Positions 10,171 through 18,283 of a stretch of 64,000 nucleotides of DNA are shown here, one piece after another (the stretch's first letter is position 1; the number at the start of each line of letters is the position of its first letter). The notes under the pieces are model-generated. The model did no database searches, was not told where the DNA came from, and was given only the letters and a program-made list of their open reading frames with translations. Position numbers and translations under genes: made by a program. This stretch comes from Geofilum rubicundum JCM 15548 (GTDB lineage Bacteria; Bacteroidota; Bacteroidia; Bacteroidales; Marinilabiliaceae). The stretch is from contig NZ_BAZW01000014.1 in assembly GCF_000974365.1 (NCBI RefSeq), forward strand, positions 1 through 64,000. Reading direction: 5' to 3'.

Positions 10171-12681
10171 ATGATGAGAAAATTGATTAAAGTAACACCC
10201 CTCTTTCTGGCGGTGTTCTTTAGCTGCTATAACTCTGTTTCCGCTCAAAGGCAGGGCAATATTGTTGAATACTTCGGAAAAGAGAAGTATGAAGAAACCA
10301 AAGAAGGTTCCATTATTCATGTTTTTGAGGAGGGACTCGTGCTGGAACATGCGGCACGCAGCGGCGTTTTGTTCGGCAGTCAGGACATGGTTGCCTGGCA
10401 ACTGGCCAACAATTCTTTTAAGACGCCTTTAGAGGGAGAGGAGCTGGCTAGCTATCCGGGAACAGATGCCCCCTTGAAATGGCGTGCTATTTCAGCAGAT
10501 ACTGCTCAAGTATTTAGAGATCGAAATTTAAGACGTGGATATCTGTATACCAGCTTTGATGCACCTGTTGAAGAGGTGGTTCTTTTGGAAGCCACCGGCC
10601 ATACCAGGGTTTATATCAATGGCATGGTTCAGGAGGGCGATCACTACGATTTTGGTTATACCCTGATTCCTTTTCGCCTAAAGAAAGGGACGAATCAATT
10701 TATTTATACCCCGGGCCGCTTTGGTCGGGTAGCTGCCAAGCTGGTGGTCCCCGCTCAGGAGGTGATGTTAATCAACCGCGATTTGACTTTGCCAGATATT
10801 ATAAATGGCGAGGCAGAAGAGAAATGGGGCGCAGTGCGCCTATTGAATGCCACCGACAAGGACTTGAAGGACGTGAAGATTGAGTGTGTTCTTGAAACGG
10901 GTGAGCGCGCTGTTTTTGCCACCGATGCGGTGATGCCGATGGCGGTCCGCAAGGTGAAATTCAGAGTTCCCGGTGTTAAGGATGCCTTCAAAACCGGAAG
11001 TGTTAAAGCCACGCTGATTCTTTCGGATGGAAGAGGACGGGAGTTGGACAGGACCGAAATAGAACTGCAGCAGCGTCCTGCAACGGATCACCATGAGCGC
11101 ACCTTTATCAGCCAGATAGACGGTAGCGTTCAGTATTACAGTGTGGCGCCTTCCACGGAGGTGGCCGACGGACAAGCTTTGGTTTTGTCGGTGCATGGTG
11201 CTTCGGTGGAAGCGCGCAATCAGGCACGTGCTTACAAGAAAAAGGATTGGGCGCACATAGTGGCACCTACCAACCGTCGTCCCTTTGGTTTCAACTGGGA
11301 GGAGTGGGGACGCATCGATGCCATGGAGGTACTGGCTGAAGCCAAAAAAGTCTTTAAAACAGAAGACTCATTGACCTACTTGACAGGGCATTCAATGGGG
11401 GGACATGGCACCTGGTATTTGGGCGTGACGTATCCCGATCAGTTTGCTGCCATTGCACCCTGTGCCAGTTATCCCGATATCATTGGTTATCGCCGTGCCG
11501 GAAACGATTCCATCCTGGAGGCGGATAGGCACTACAGCCAAATCAAGCGGGCGGCCAATGCCGGTCGCACCTTGAGCCTAAAGCGCAACTATTTGCAATC
11601 GGGTGTTTATATTTTGCATGGTGATGCCGATAATGTGGTCAGTGTGGACCAGGCCCGGTTGATGCGCAGCACCCTCGGTGAGTTTCACAATAATTTTAGC
11701 TATTATGAATACCCCGGCGGTTCTCACTGGTATGGCGATCACAGTGTGGATTGGTTCCCCATTTTCGATTATTTTAAGTGGCATGCCATCCCTGCTGCTA
11801 AAAATGTGCAGCACATAGAATTCCATACCGCTTCTCCGGCTGTCTCGGCCCAGAATTACTGGGTCAGAATTGAGCAGCAACCCAGATCATGGGACTTTTC
11901 CAATGTCGTATTTGATGTGAAGGGGGATTCCATTATCGGATCGGTTGAAAATGTGTCGGTCCTCACGCTGAATCTTTCCCAGTTGAATCTGGAGAACGAC
12001 CCAGTCGTGGTGATAGACGGGACCAGTATTCAGGGTCAAAAAGGAATGGACCTGACCATTGAAAATGCAGGTGATGGCTGGCAGTCGGTCAGCCAGGTAA
12101 AGACGGCCGAAAAATATTCCCTGCGTCACGGGGGCTTCAAGACGGCTTTTGACAATAATGTTGTGTTTGTTTATGCCACCGGCGGTTCAAAAGAAGAAAA
12201 CGCGTGGTATCTTAATAAAGCGCGTTTTGATGCCGAAACCTTTTTGTACCGTGGCAATGCTTCCATTGATGTGGTTTCGGATAAGGCATTTAACGCGAAG
12301 GAGTATAAGGACCGGAATGTGATTATCTATGGCAACGCCAGCAATAACGCCGCCTGGAAAAAAGTGCTGCGTAATGCCCCCTTGCATGTGGCTAATGGTG
12401 AGATTCGCTTCGGTGACGAAGTGCTAAAGGGTGATGATTTGGGAACCTATTTTGTTTATCCTCGATTTGACAGTGCCACAGCCAGTGTCGGTGTAGTGGC
12501 AGGAACTGGTCTGAAAGGGATGAAGGCGACCTATGCCAATAACTATTTTTCCGGCATCACCGGTTTCCCGGATGTGATGGTTTTTTCTGCCGATTATTTG
12601 AAGACTGGTCTGGAGGACATAAAAATATCCGGGTTCTTTGGGCGTGACTGGAGCATCGGGAAAGGTGAATTTAGTAAGTAG
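10171..12681 (+). CDS. large secreted alpha/beta-hydrolase (esterase / prolyl-oligopeptidase-like)
   Basis: 836 residues with a signal peptide (cleavage near SVSAQ, residue 26). The first 300 residues are beta-rich with a sequence resembling a galactose-binding-like domain (TRVYINGMVQEG). The catalytic domain follows, with nucleophile elbow GHSMGGHG, an acid in HGDADNVV and the His in GGSHWYGD, so the whole Ser-Asp-His triad is visible. The last 250 residues are beta-rich and unassigned. Similar proteins in glycan loci are annotated as carbohydrate esterases or S9-type peptidases. It is the last plus-strand gene of the first locus and ends just before a strong terminator. I favour an ester-removing activity on the imported glycan, but this is inference. 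Confidence 0.75.
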   Translation: MMRKLIKVTPLFLAVFFSCYNSVSAQRQGNIVEYFGKEKYEETKEGSIIHVFEEGLVLEHAARSGVLFGSQDMVAWQLANNSFKTPLEGEELASYPGTDAPLKWRAISADTAQVFRDRNLRRGYLYTSFDAPVEEVVLLEATGHTRVYINGMVQEGDHYDFGYTLIPFRLKKGTNQFIYTPGRFGRVAAKLVVPAQEVMLINRDLTLPDIINGEAEEKWGAVRLLNATDKDLKDVKIECVLETGERAVFATDAVMPMAVRKVKFRVPGVKDAFKTGSVKATLILSDGRGRELDRTEIELQQRPATDHHERTFISQIDGSVQYYSVAPSTEVADGQALVLSVHGASVEARNQARAYKKKDWAHIVAPTNRRPFGFNWEEWGRIDAMEVLAEAKKVFKTEDSLTYLTGHSMGGHGTWYLGVTYPDQFAAIAPCASYPDIIGYRRAGNDSILEADRHYSQIKRAANAGRTLSLKRNYLQSGVYILHGDADNVVSVDQARLMRSTLGEFHNNFSYYEYPGGSHWYGDHSVDWFPIFDYFKWHAIPAAKNVQHIEFHTASPAVSAQNYWVRIEQQPRSWDFSNVVFDVKGDSIIGSVENVSVLTLNLSQLNLENDPVVVIDGTSIQGQKGMDLTIENAGDGWQSVSQVKTAEKYSLRHGGFKTAFDNNVVFVYATGGSKEENAWYLNKARFDAETFLYRGNASIDVVSDKAFNAKEYKDRNVIIYGNASNNAAWKKVLRNAPLHVANGEIRFGDEVLKGDDLGTYFVYPRFDSATASVGVVAGTGLKGMKATYANNYFSGITGFPDVMVFSADYLKTGLEDIKISGFFGRDWSIGKGEFSK

Positions 12682-12718
12682 TAAATATCTGCAGCTATGC
12701 TGCTAAAGTGTGAAAAAA

Positions 12719-12750
12719 GGGCGCAGATATTTTTGGTCTGTGCCCTTTTA
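12719..12750. terminator. bidirectional rho-independent terminator
   Basis: A 9-bp inverted repeat with one mismatch (GGGCGCAGA at 12719-12727, TCTGTGCCC at 12737-12745) is flanked by an A run on the left and TTTT on the right. It can therefore stop transcription from both the plus-strand hydrolase and the convergent minus-strand cutC operon. Confidence 0.8.
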
Positions 12751-12817
12751 GATGGTGTAAAGAATTCAACGGGTCATAGAATTCTTTAAAGCGATGTGTT
12801 TCGAAATAATGCTGTGG

Positions 12818-13464
12818 TCAAAAGAGTTCTCCTACAATGCGTTTGCCATGGTATTGGGAGGCGCCTGTTAATTGATGTAGCTCGCTTATATTGTCTTTGG
12901 TAACACCGCCTGCCACAATTATGCGCAGATCTTTCTGGTGTTCGGTCATCTTTCTTAAGACATCCGCCCCAGCCATTGCCGATGGGGCTTTGCCCGAAGT
13001 GAGAATGGCATTCACGCCTTTTATGGACTGCAGTTGCTGCATGGAGCAAAGGTGTCCGGCGTGTCGTCAATGGCCTTGTGAATAACCACATTGAGCGGCT
13101 TTGCCAGTTCGATGAGGGGGCGCATGGCTTCCAGGTCCAGCTCATTGTCCTTGTTCAGTATGCCCAAAACCACGCCATCCACGCCAATGTCCTGGCAGAG
13201 CAGGATGGACTGGCGCATCTGATCCAATTCAGCGGGCGTATAAATGAAATCCCCGCCTCGTGGACGAATCATTACCCGGATGGGAATCTTCAGCGCCTTT
13301 TTGACGGCGCGGATCAGATCTTCCGACGGTGTGGTGCCGTCCAGGTCGAGCCGGTCGCACAGTTCTACCCGCCCGGCGCCTTTTTGCTCAGCGGTGATGC
13401 ACTGCTCCAGTGTTTCAACGCAGGCTTCAAGGATAATGGATGCTGTGTCTAATGTATTTTGCAT
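12818..13464 (-). CDS. cutC: CutC family TIM-barrel protein (one frameshift)
   Basis: CutC signatures are clear: ILEACVETLEQCITAEQKGAGRVELCD at the N-terminus, IPIRVMIRPRGGDFIYT, then VDGVVLGIL and VVIHKAIDDTPD. Restoring one C in CCATG near 13044 (minus strand) joins to GVNAILTSGKAP and RIIVAGGVTKDN, giving a 215-residue protein. CutC was named for copper homeostasis in E. coli, but its biochemical activity is unsettled. Here it overlaps the end of the transglutaminase-fold gene by 16 bases, so it is translationally coupled to a mannosidase operon. That context argues for a role in glycan or glycopeptide breakdown rather than in copper handling. Confidence 0.88.
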
Positions 13465-16400
13465 GTCCCAGGATTGTTTTCTGTTGGTAAACTAATTTGT
13501 TGGAAAGTTGATAATAATTGCTCGCAAACACCAATTTTATAACCAGAAGAAAAGTAAAGTACTTCTCCCTTGGGGTTGACTAAAATAACAACGGGAAGCT
13601 CTCCTTTCAATTCCCGGTTAAGGTGATCTGATAATTGTGGCATTATTTCGGGCGCCACACCAAAAACCGAATGGGCGGGTAAAACGTACGATTCGGGGGC
13701 GAAGGTGTCGGTGCGTTTTTCTTCGGGGACAAAAAACAGGAAGGGCAGGAGGGCCTCATCAAAGGTGCTTTTTAAATTCTTGAGATCCCTGAGTACATGC
13801 CGGGTGGGTTCTTTGCCGGGATCGAGCCAGACCATGGCCATGGCGCCATAGGTCTCTACAAGTTGTCCGGTTTCCACTTTAGAGCCATCCATTTTTTGAA
13901 TGAAGGCGGGTAGTTCAAAGGTGGTGATGACTTCCATCTGGGACTCCCGTTGGCGAAGAATGACCGGAAGCACGGTGGTCGCTTCGGCGGCCATGGTAAA
14001 AAAGGACACCCGTGACAATACGGTGCCGTCATTCTGGCGTTGGCCGGTGACCAGCATGTATTCGCCGGCATCCAAGGGGATTTCTGACGGAAAAGCACTG
14101 ATCTCCTTGGCATACGGAAATTCGAGCGTTTTATAAAATCCGTTTTCATACTTGGCCAGTGTGAAATGCTGATAATACTTACATGGTTCATCCCCTTGAT
14201 AGTTGAGTTGCAGGCTTCCTTGTGCCTGTGTTTGACCGGGAGCTGAATAAGGGGAAAAGACGGTATGCCATATTCCTTCCCGGTGAAATTTCACATGGCC
14301 GGTAACTTCATCAATGAGCGCTGGCACGCCTGCTGTGCGGCACATGGCCACAAACAGCAGGTGGCGGTCGTGCGCGTCGCCGGCCTTCATACTGAAAGTG
14401 CCTTGCGGTACAGCCGCTGTTTCAATGTAATGCTCATCTGCACCAAGCAGTTTAATGTGGTCGTTGATCCACTGCTCAGCCACTAAAGGATTCTGGGATA
14501 TTTTCAGCCAGAAAGATTCCGGAAAATGGGGTCGAAGGCTGGCTTTGTAGCCGGTCAGTTTTTCGAGGGCAATGCGGGGGTTAAGCACATACTTAACCCA
14601 AATGTCATGCGCGGTTTCCTCGGCAGATGGCGTGTGTTGCAGATGACTCAAAAGAACGGATGCAGGTGCGTCCCGCAGGTCTTTTTCAGAGATGACCTCC
14701 AATAAATCAAAGACCAGTGATCTCTTTTCAGCCGGCATTTGTTCCATCACGTTACAAAGGTCCCGCCAGTTGCCTCTGGATTTTTGGATGATTTGAGCAA
14801 ATACCTCCTGGTCGATTTCCAGCTTGCGTGCCAACTGAATGGCTTCTTCTTCCGACATAAAAGTAGCTTCGTAGGCTGTGCGAATGGAGTCTTCATAGGC
14901 CAGTCTGCGGTTGTTGGCTGCTCTGCCGGTTTCGTTGACAGGTAGCGGAGCTTTTGCTACCGGTGGAACCAGGTCGAAATCCCAGGCAGCATTTGCAGGC
15001 GTCTGTTCATCCATCACCAGATGCAGCGTGTCGGTTGTGGCTACTGACACTTTTTCAAAACGATAGTGCCGGCTATCGCCTGCCCAGACCAAAATGTCGC
15101 CCAGCCCCAGCCGCAGTTGTGACAACCCCTGACGGTCGGTTTTGAGTGTGGCCAGCGGATAGAATTCTGCATAATTGTAAAGCAGGTAGCGCACCGAAAC
15201 ATCCTGCATGGGACGCTGGTCCTTGTCCGTCACTTTAACAAAGAGCGTTTTGGCATCGGCATATAAATCGGTCTGGTTGAGTCTGGTGTAGTTGGACTTC
15301 TGCTTGACAATCAGGTCGGATGGATAGTGACCCGGCGTCGTTGTGGCCGTTAACATAGCTCTGCGGGCAGCCTCGGTGAACCAGCCCATGTTCACGTCTG
15401 GCTCCGGCTCGCATGCCCCATAGTAATGCCATTGGCCGTCGGCCCAAAACTCTACCCAGGCATGGTTGTCGTCCTGGTGCGCCCATCGGGGCGTGTAGAT
15501 TTGCCGGGCCGGAATACCCACTGCGCGCAGGGCGGTAACCGTTAGAACAGATTCTTCACCACAACGCCCATAGGCCGTTTTTATGGTGGCCAACGGCGCT
15601 GAGGTGCGGATGTCGGTGCCCTGATACACCACCTTTTCATGGCACCAGTGGTTCACTTCAAGGGCCGCTTCGGTCATGGTCATGCCTTTTAGCCGGGGCA
15701 ACAGCTCATGGAAAATGACCTGACGGGCACTGTCCATGTTTTCATTGCCTGCCCGCGGAGGCAGTACGAAATGCAGGAAGTCGTCCTCACTCATCATTTG
15801 TCCCCATGGAAAACTGTCGCGCGCCGCCAGTGCGCCGCGCACCTGATTCAGGAAAAAGGCCCCGTCGTAGTTGCTTAAATCACTTAGCGTAGAATAGGCA
15901 TAAAGAAACTGAAGGGCCTCCTGCTCCTGAAGGTTGGCACTGTCCATGACCGATAGCAAGGCCTCGCTTCTTTCGTGTAGCAGTTGCGCCTTTCGGGCCT
16001 CATACCTTTCCAGTACCGCCTTCCTTTTTTCGGGGTCTTGGATGAGGTGCTGCCGGCTGTTGTTGCAAGCCCAGACGAAACCATCATTTCTAATATGCCA
16101 CCAGGTTTTGGTGCCGGGTAATTGTATTCTGGCCACGTATTGTTGTCCCATGCTCACCATTTCCGGCACCAGCATTCGTCCAGCCAATTGAATACGCTCC
16201 ATTTCTATCTCTTCGAGCGTGGCCGGCCGCTTATGGATGGCCATAAAGTTGCGCTGCCGGTAATATATGTTGCGCAAGGCCCATTTGAGGGACTCATCGG
16301 CGGGCATCACGAAGGGGTTGGTGGGTTGGCCGACTGCCGTTTCAGAAAAAGACAAAAAGCCCCAAAATTCGGGTCGATGCATGTCAATGACCCCTTGGGG

Positions 16401-17156
16401 GGACCAGACCCAGTTTTCTTCCGGCAGAAGTTTTCCCTGGTCATCCTTCTTTTTATGGTATTGGCCATCTCTTATTTCGGTATGCCATTGAACTCTTGAA
16501 AAATTGATGCGCCATAGGTCACCCTCCTTTGGCTGGTGCCGGCGATTGACCTCCTTGATAACCGACATAGGAATGGCCATTTCCAATGTCCATCCTTCAT
16601 CCCGATCGCCCGGATTGTTCAATGTGCCGTTGATCACAATGGCCTGTTTCAGGCCTTTTATGTCCCAGTTGTTCACCACCATTCCGCCATCTCGATAGGG
16701 TTTGGTTAACATCAAATCCCAGACCGTTCCCAGAGTGTTGACTTCGTATTCGAGGTAGTTGTGGGTATCTCCTGTGGGGTCTATAAAAATTTCAAAGTCG
16801 TTGTCGTGAAAAATGACCGCATCCCTTTGGGTAATGGTGCCCCAGATGTCGGGTTCTTCCAATTCTGCCGCCACATAAAGGTAGCTGTCATCCCACAGCA
16901 TTTTTACCCGTGTGCGGAAGGTGGGAGCCGGCAAAGCCGGCCCCTGTATGTCCTGAAAATCTTCTGTCCATTGAGCGGCCGCCCAGTCTGCCTCATCTAA
17001 AGAGCCATCGATGATGATCTGCGAAGTGGTTCTCTGGCAGATATAGCTTAAGGGATTGTAGCGGGCCTCGTCCGCTGCAAAGGGTTGGTCCGCTTTAATG
17101 TGAAGACTGATTAGTAAGAAAAGGACCATGCCTCCTGCCCCTATTTTCGTTCTCAT
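13449..17156 (-). CDS. secreted CBM9-like plus transglutaminase-fold multidomain protein
   Basis: 1235 residues with a signal peptide (VLFLLISLHIKAD). Residues about 40-270 form a CBM9-like carbohydrate-binding module (IIIDGSLDEADW, RVKMLWDDSYLYVAAEL, WTLEMAIP). Residues about 490-600 are a transglutaminase/peptide:N-glycanase fold: Cys532 in YGRCGEES, His565 in DDNHAWVEFW and an acidic residue (Glu583) after GQWHYYGAC, in the place of the usual Asp. The C-terminal 600 residues are beta-rich with little family signal; near residue 960 DAHDRHLLFVAMCRTAGVPA resembles a second, degenerate transglutaminase repeat. The gene starts 18 bases after the GHL10-like gene. Fold and binding module are seen; the substrate is unknown. 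A peptide or glycopeptide amide is a reasonable guess. Confidence 0.82.
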   Translation of the reverse strand: MRTKIGAGGMVLFLLISLHIKADQPFAADEARYNPLSYICQRTTSQIIIDGSLDEADWAAAQWTEDFQDIQGPALPAPTFRTRVKMLWDDSYLYVAAELEEPDIWGTITQRDAVIFHDNDFEIFIDPTGDTHNYLEYEVNTLGTVWDLMLTKPYRDGGMVVNNWDIKGLKQAIVINGTLNNPGDRDEGWTLEMAIPMSVIKEVNRRHQPKEGDLWRINFSRVQWHTEIRDGQYHKKKDDQGKLLPEENWVWSPQGVIDMHRPEFWGFLSFSETAVGQPTNPFVMPADESLKWALRNIYYRQRNFMAIHKRPATLEEIEMERIQLAGRMLVPEMVSMGQQYVARIQLPGTKTWWHIRNDGFVWACNNSRQHLIQDPEKRKAVLERYEARKAQLLHERSEALLSVMDSANLQEQEALQFLYAYSTLSDLSNYDGAFFLNQVRGALAARDSFPWGQMMSEDDFLHFVLPPRAGNENMDSARQVIFHELLPRLKGMTMTEAALEVNHWCHEKVVYQGTDIRTSAPLATIKTAYGRCGEESVLTVTALRAVGIPARQIYTPRWAHQDDNHAWVEFWADGQWHYYGACEPEPDVNMGWFTEAARRAMLTATTTPGHYPSDLIVKQKSNYTRLNQTDLYADAKTLFVKVTDKDQRPMQDVSVRYLLYNYAEFYPLATLKTDRQGLSQLRLGLGDILVWAGDSRHYRFEKVSVATTDTLHLVMDEQTPANAAWDFDLVPPVAKAPLPVNETGRAANNRRLAYEDSIRTAYEATFMSEEEAIQLARKLEIDQEVFAQIIQKSRGNWRDLCNVMEQMPAEKRSLVFDLLEVISEKDLRDAPASVLLSHLQHTPSAEETAHDIWVKYVLNPRIALEKLTGYKASLRPHFPESFWLKISQNPLVAEQWINDHIKLLGADEHYIETAAVPQGTFSMKAGDAHDRHLLFVAMCRTAGVPALIDEVTGHVKFHREGIWHTVFSPYSAPGQTQAQGSLQLNYQGDEPCKYYQHFTLAKYENGFYKTLEFPYAKEISAFPSEIPLDAGEYMLVTGQRQNDGTVLSRVSFFTMAAEATTVLPVILRQRESQMEVITTFELPAFIQKMDGSKVETGQLVETYGAMAMVWLDPGKEPTRHVLRDLKNLKSTFDEALLPFLFFVPEEKRTDTFAPESYVLPAHSVFGVAPEIMPQLSDHLNRELKGELPVVILVNPKGEVLYFSSGYKIGVCEQLLSTFQQISLPTENNPGTCKIH

Positions 17157-17174
17157 CTCTTTTCTTTTTAGAAG

Positions 17175-18283
17175 TTATTTCCCAGTGTCTCGTTCCAAAA
17201 GTGCTGTTTTGAAAGCCTCCTGGTGGGCCTCTGAAAAACTGCCGAAATCAAACACGGCCACACCCGAAGCGCCTGCCTCCAATGAATAATCGATGGCTTT
17301 TTTCAGATCTTCCCCGCTCAGCTCCGGCAGATAGAGTCCTGCAAAGAGTGGCACTTTTCCCCTGGTGTCGGTAATGCCTTTCTGTACCGCATATTTGACC
17401 CATTCAACCGGTTTGTTATAAAAATTTTGGTAAATCATGGGAAATACCGCATCCAGATGCCATTCGTCCCAGCTTTGTCTGCAAATGGTGCGGGCCAGTT
17501 CCGGGTAAGGGAAAACGGCAGCGGTAATGAGTTTGTTTTTTTGGTGGACCTCCTTCGACAGTCGGTTGACCAGCCTGGTCACACTGTCGTAGCGGTATTG
17601 GCGCCATTCTAAAAGGGCGGTCGGGTCTTCCACTGTTTGTATATCAATACCGGAAGTCTTTTTAAACTTTTCGCGACAGGTGGCGCAGTAGCAGAAATCG
17701 AATTCCGGATATTCCTTGTCCTGCACCAGATTGTAAACCGGTTGTAGCGCTTCAGGCAGGATCACATCGGAATAGCGGACGTAGTCGAGATGAACTCCTT
17801 TTAGTCCGGGAATCCCGCACAACTCCGTCACCTGTTTAAGTATGTGCTGGTACACCTCCTCCTTGGAGGGACATACCCATTGGTAGTAGTTGACGTATGG
17901 GCGGACATCGAAGCAGGAGTTGCCATCCGACTGACCGCGTACCAATCGGGGTGTTTCAGTGCTTCCTCATCGCCGCTGCGGTTCAGCGTCCACATCCAGG
18001 CATGGACATCCATGCCGTGCTTGTCGGCCATCGGAATGATGCGGCTCAGCATGGGCCGACCGCCCCCGATGAGAATGCCGGTGATGCCGGCTGACTTTAA
18101 AGTCAGAAGTATGTTCTCCCATTCTTCATCCGTCCGTTCCATATTGGCATGAAACCACATCCAGTTAGGGGGCAGTTCAGCGCCATTGTTGGATGCGCAC
18201 GATGTTAACCAGGGCGCCGTTGCTGCACCCAGCAGACCCAGACCTAATAGTCCGCTGGTCTTTAAAAAAGTCCGTTTATCCAT
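17175..18283 (-). CDS. GHL10-like putative glycoside hydrolase, secreted lipoprotein (one frameshift)
   Basis: The N-terminus MDKRTFLKTSGLLGLGLLG is Tat-like and ends in a lipobox (LTSCAS). A TIM barrel follows: NWMWFHANMERTDEEW, GITGILIGGG, then after the break GVHLDYVRYSD and TAAVFPYPELA, with WHLDAVFPMIYQNFY near the C-terminus. These are typical of the GHL10/DUF187-type families, whose Asp- and Glu-bearing strands are thought to be catalytic. The reading frame breaks near 17935, where CGGATGG should read CGGGATGG; repair gives 369 residues. Its ATG overlaps the GH92 stop by one base (TAATG), so it is translationally coupled to the mannosidase. The substrate is not known. Confidence 0.8.
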
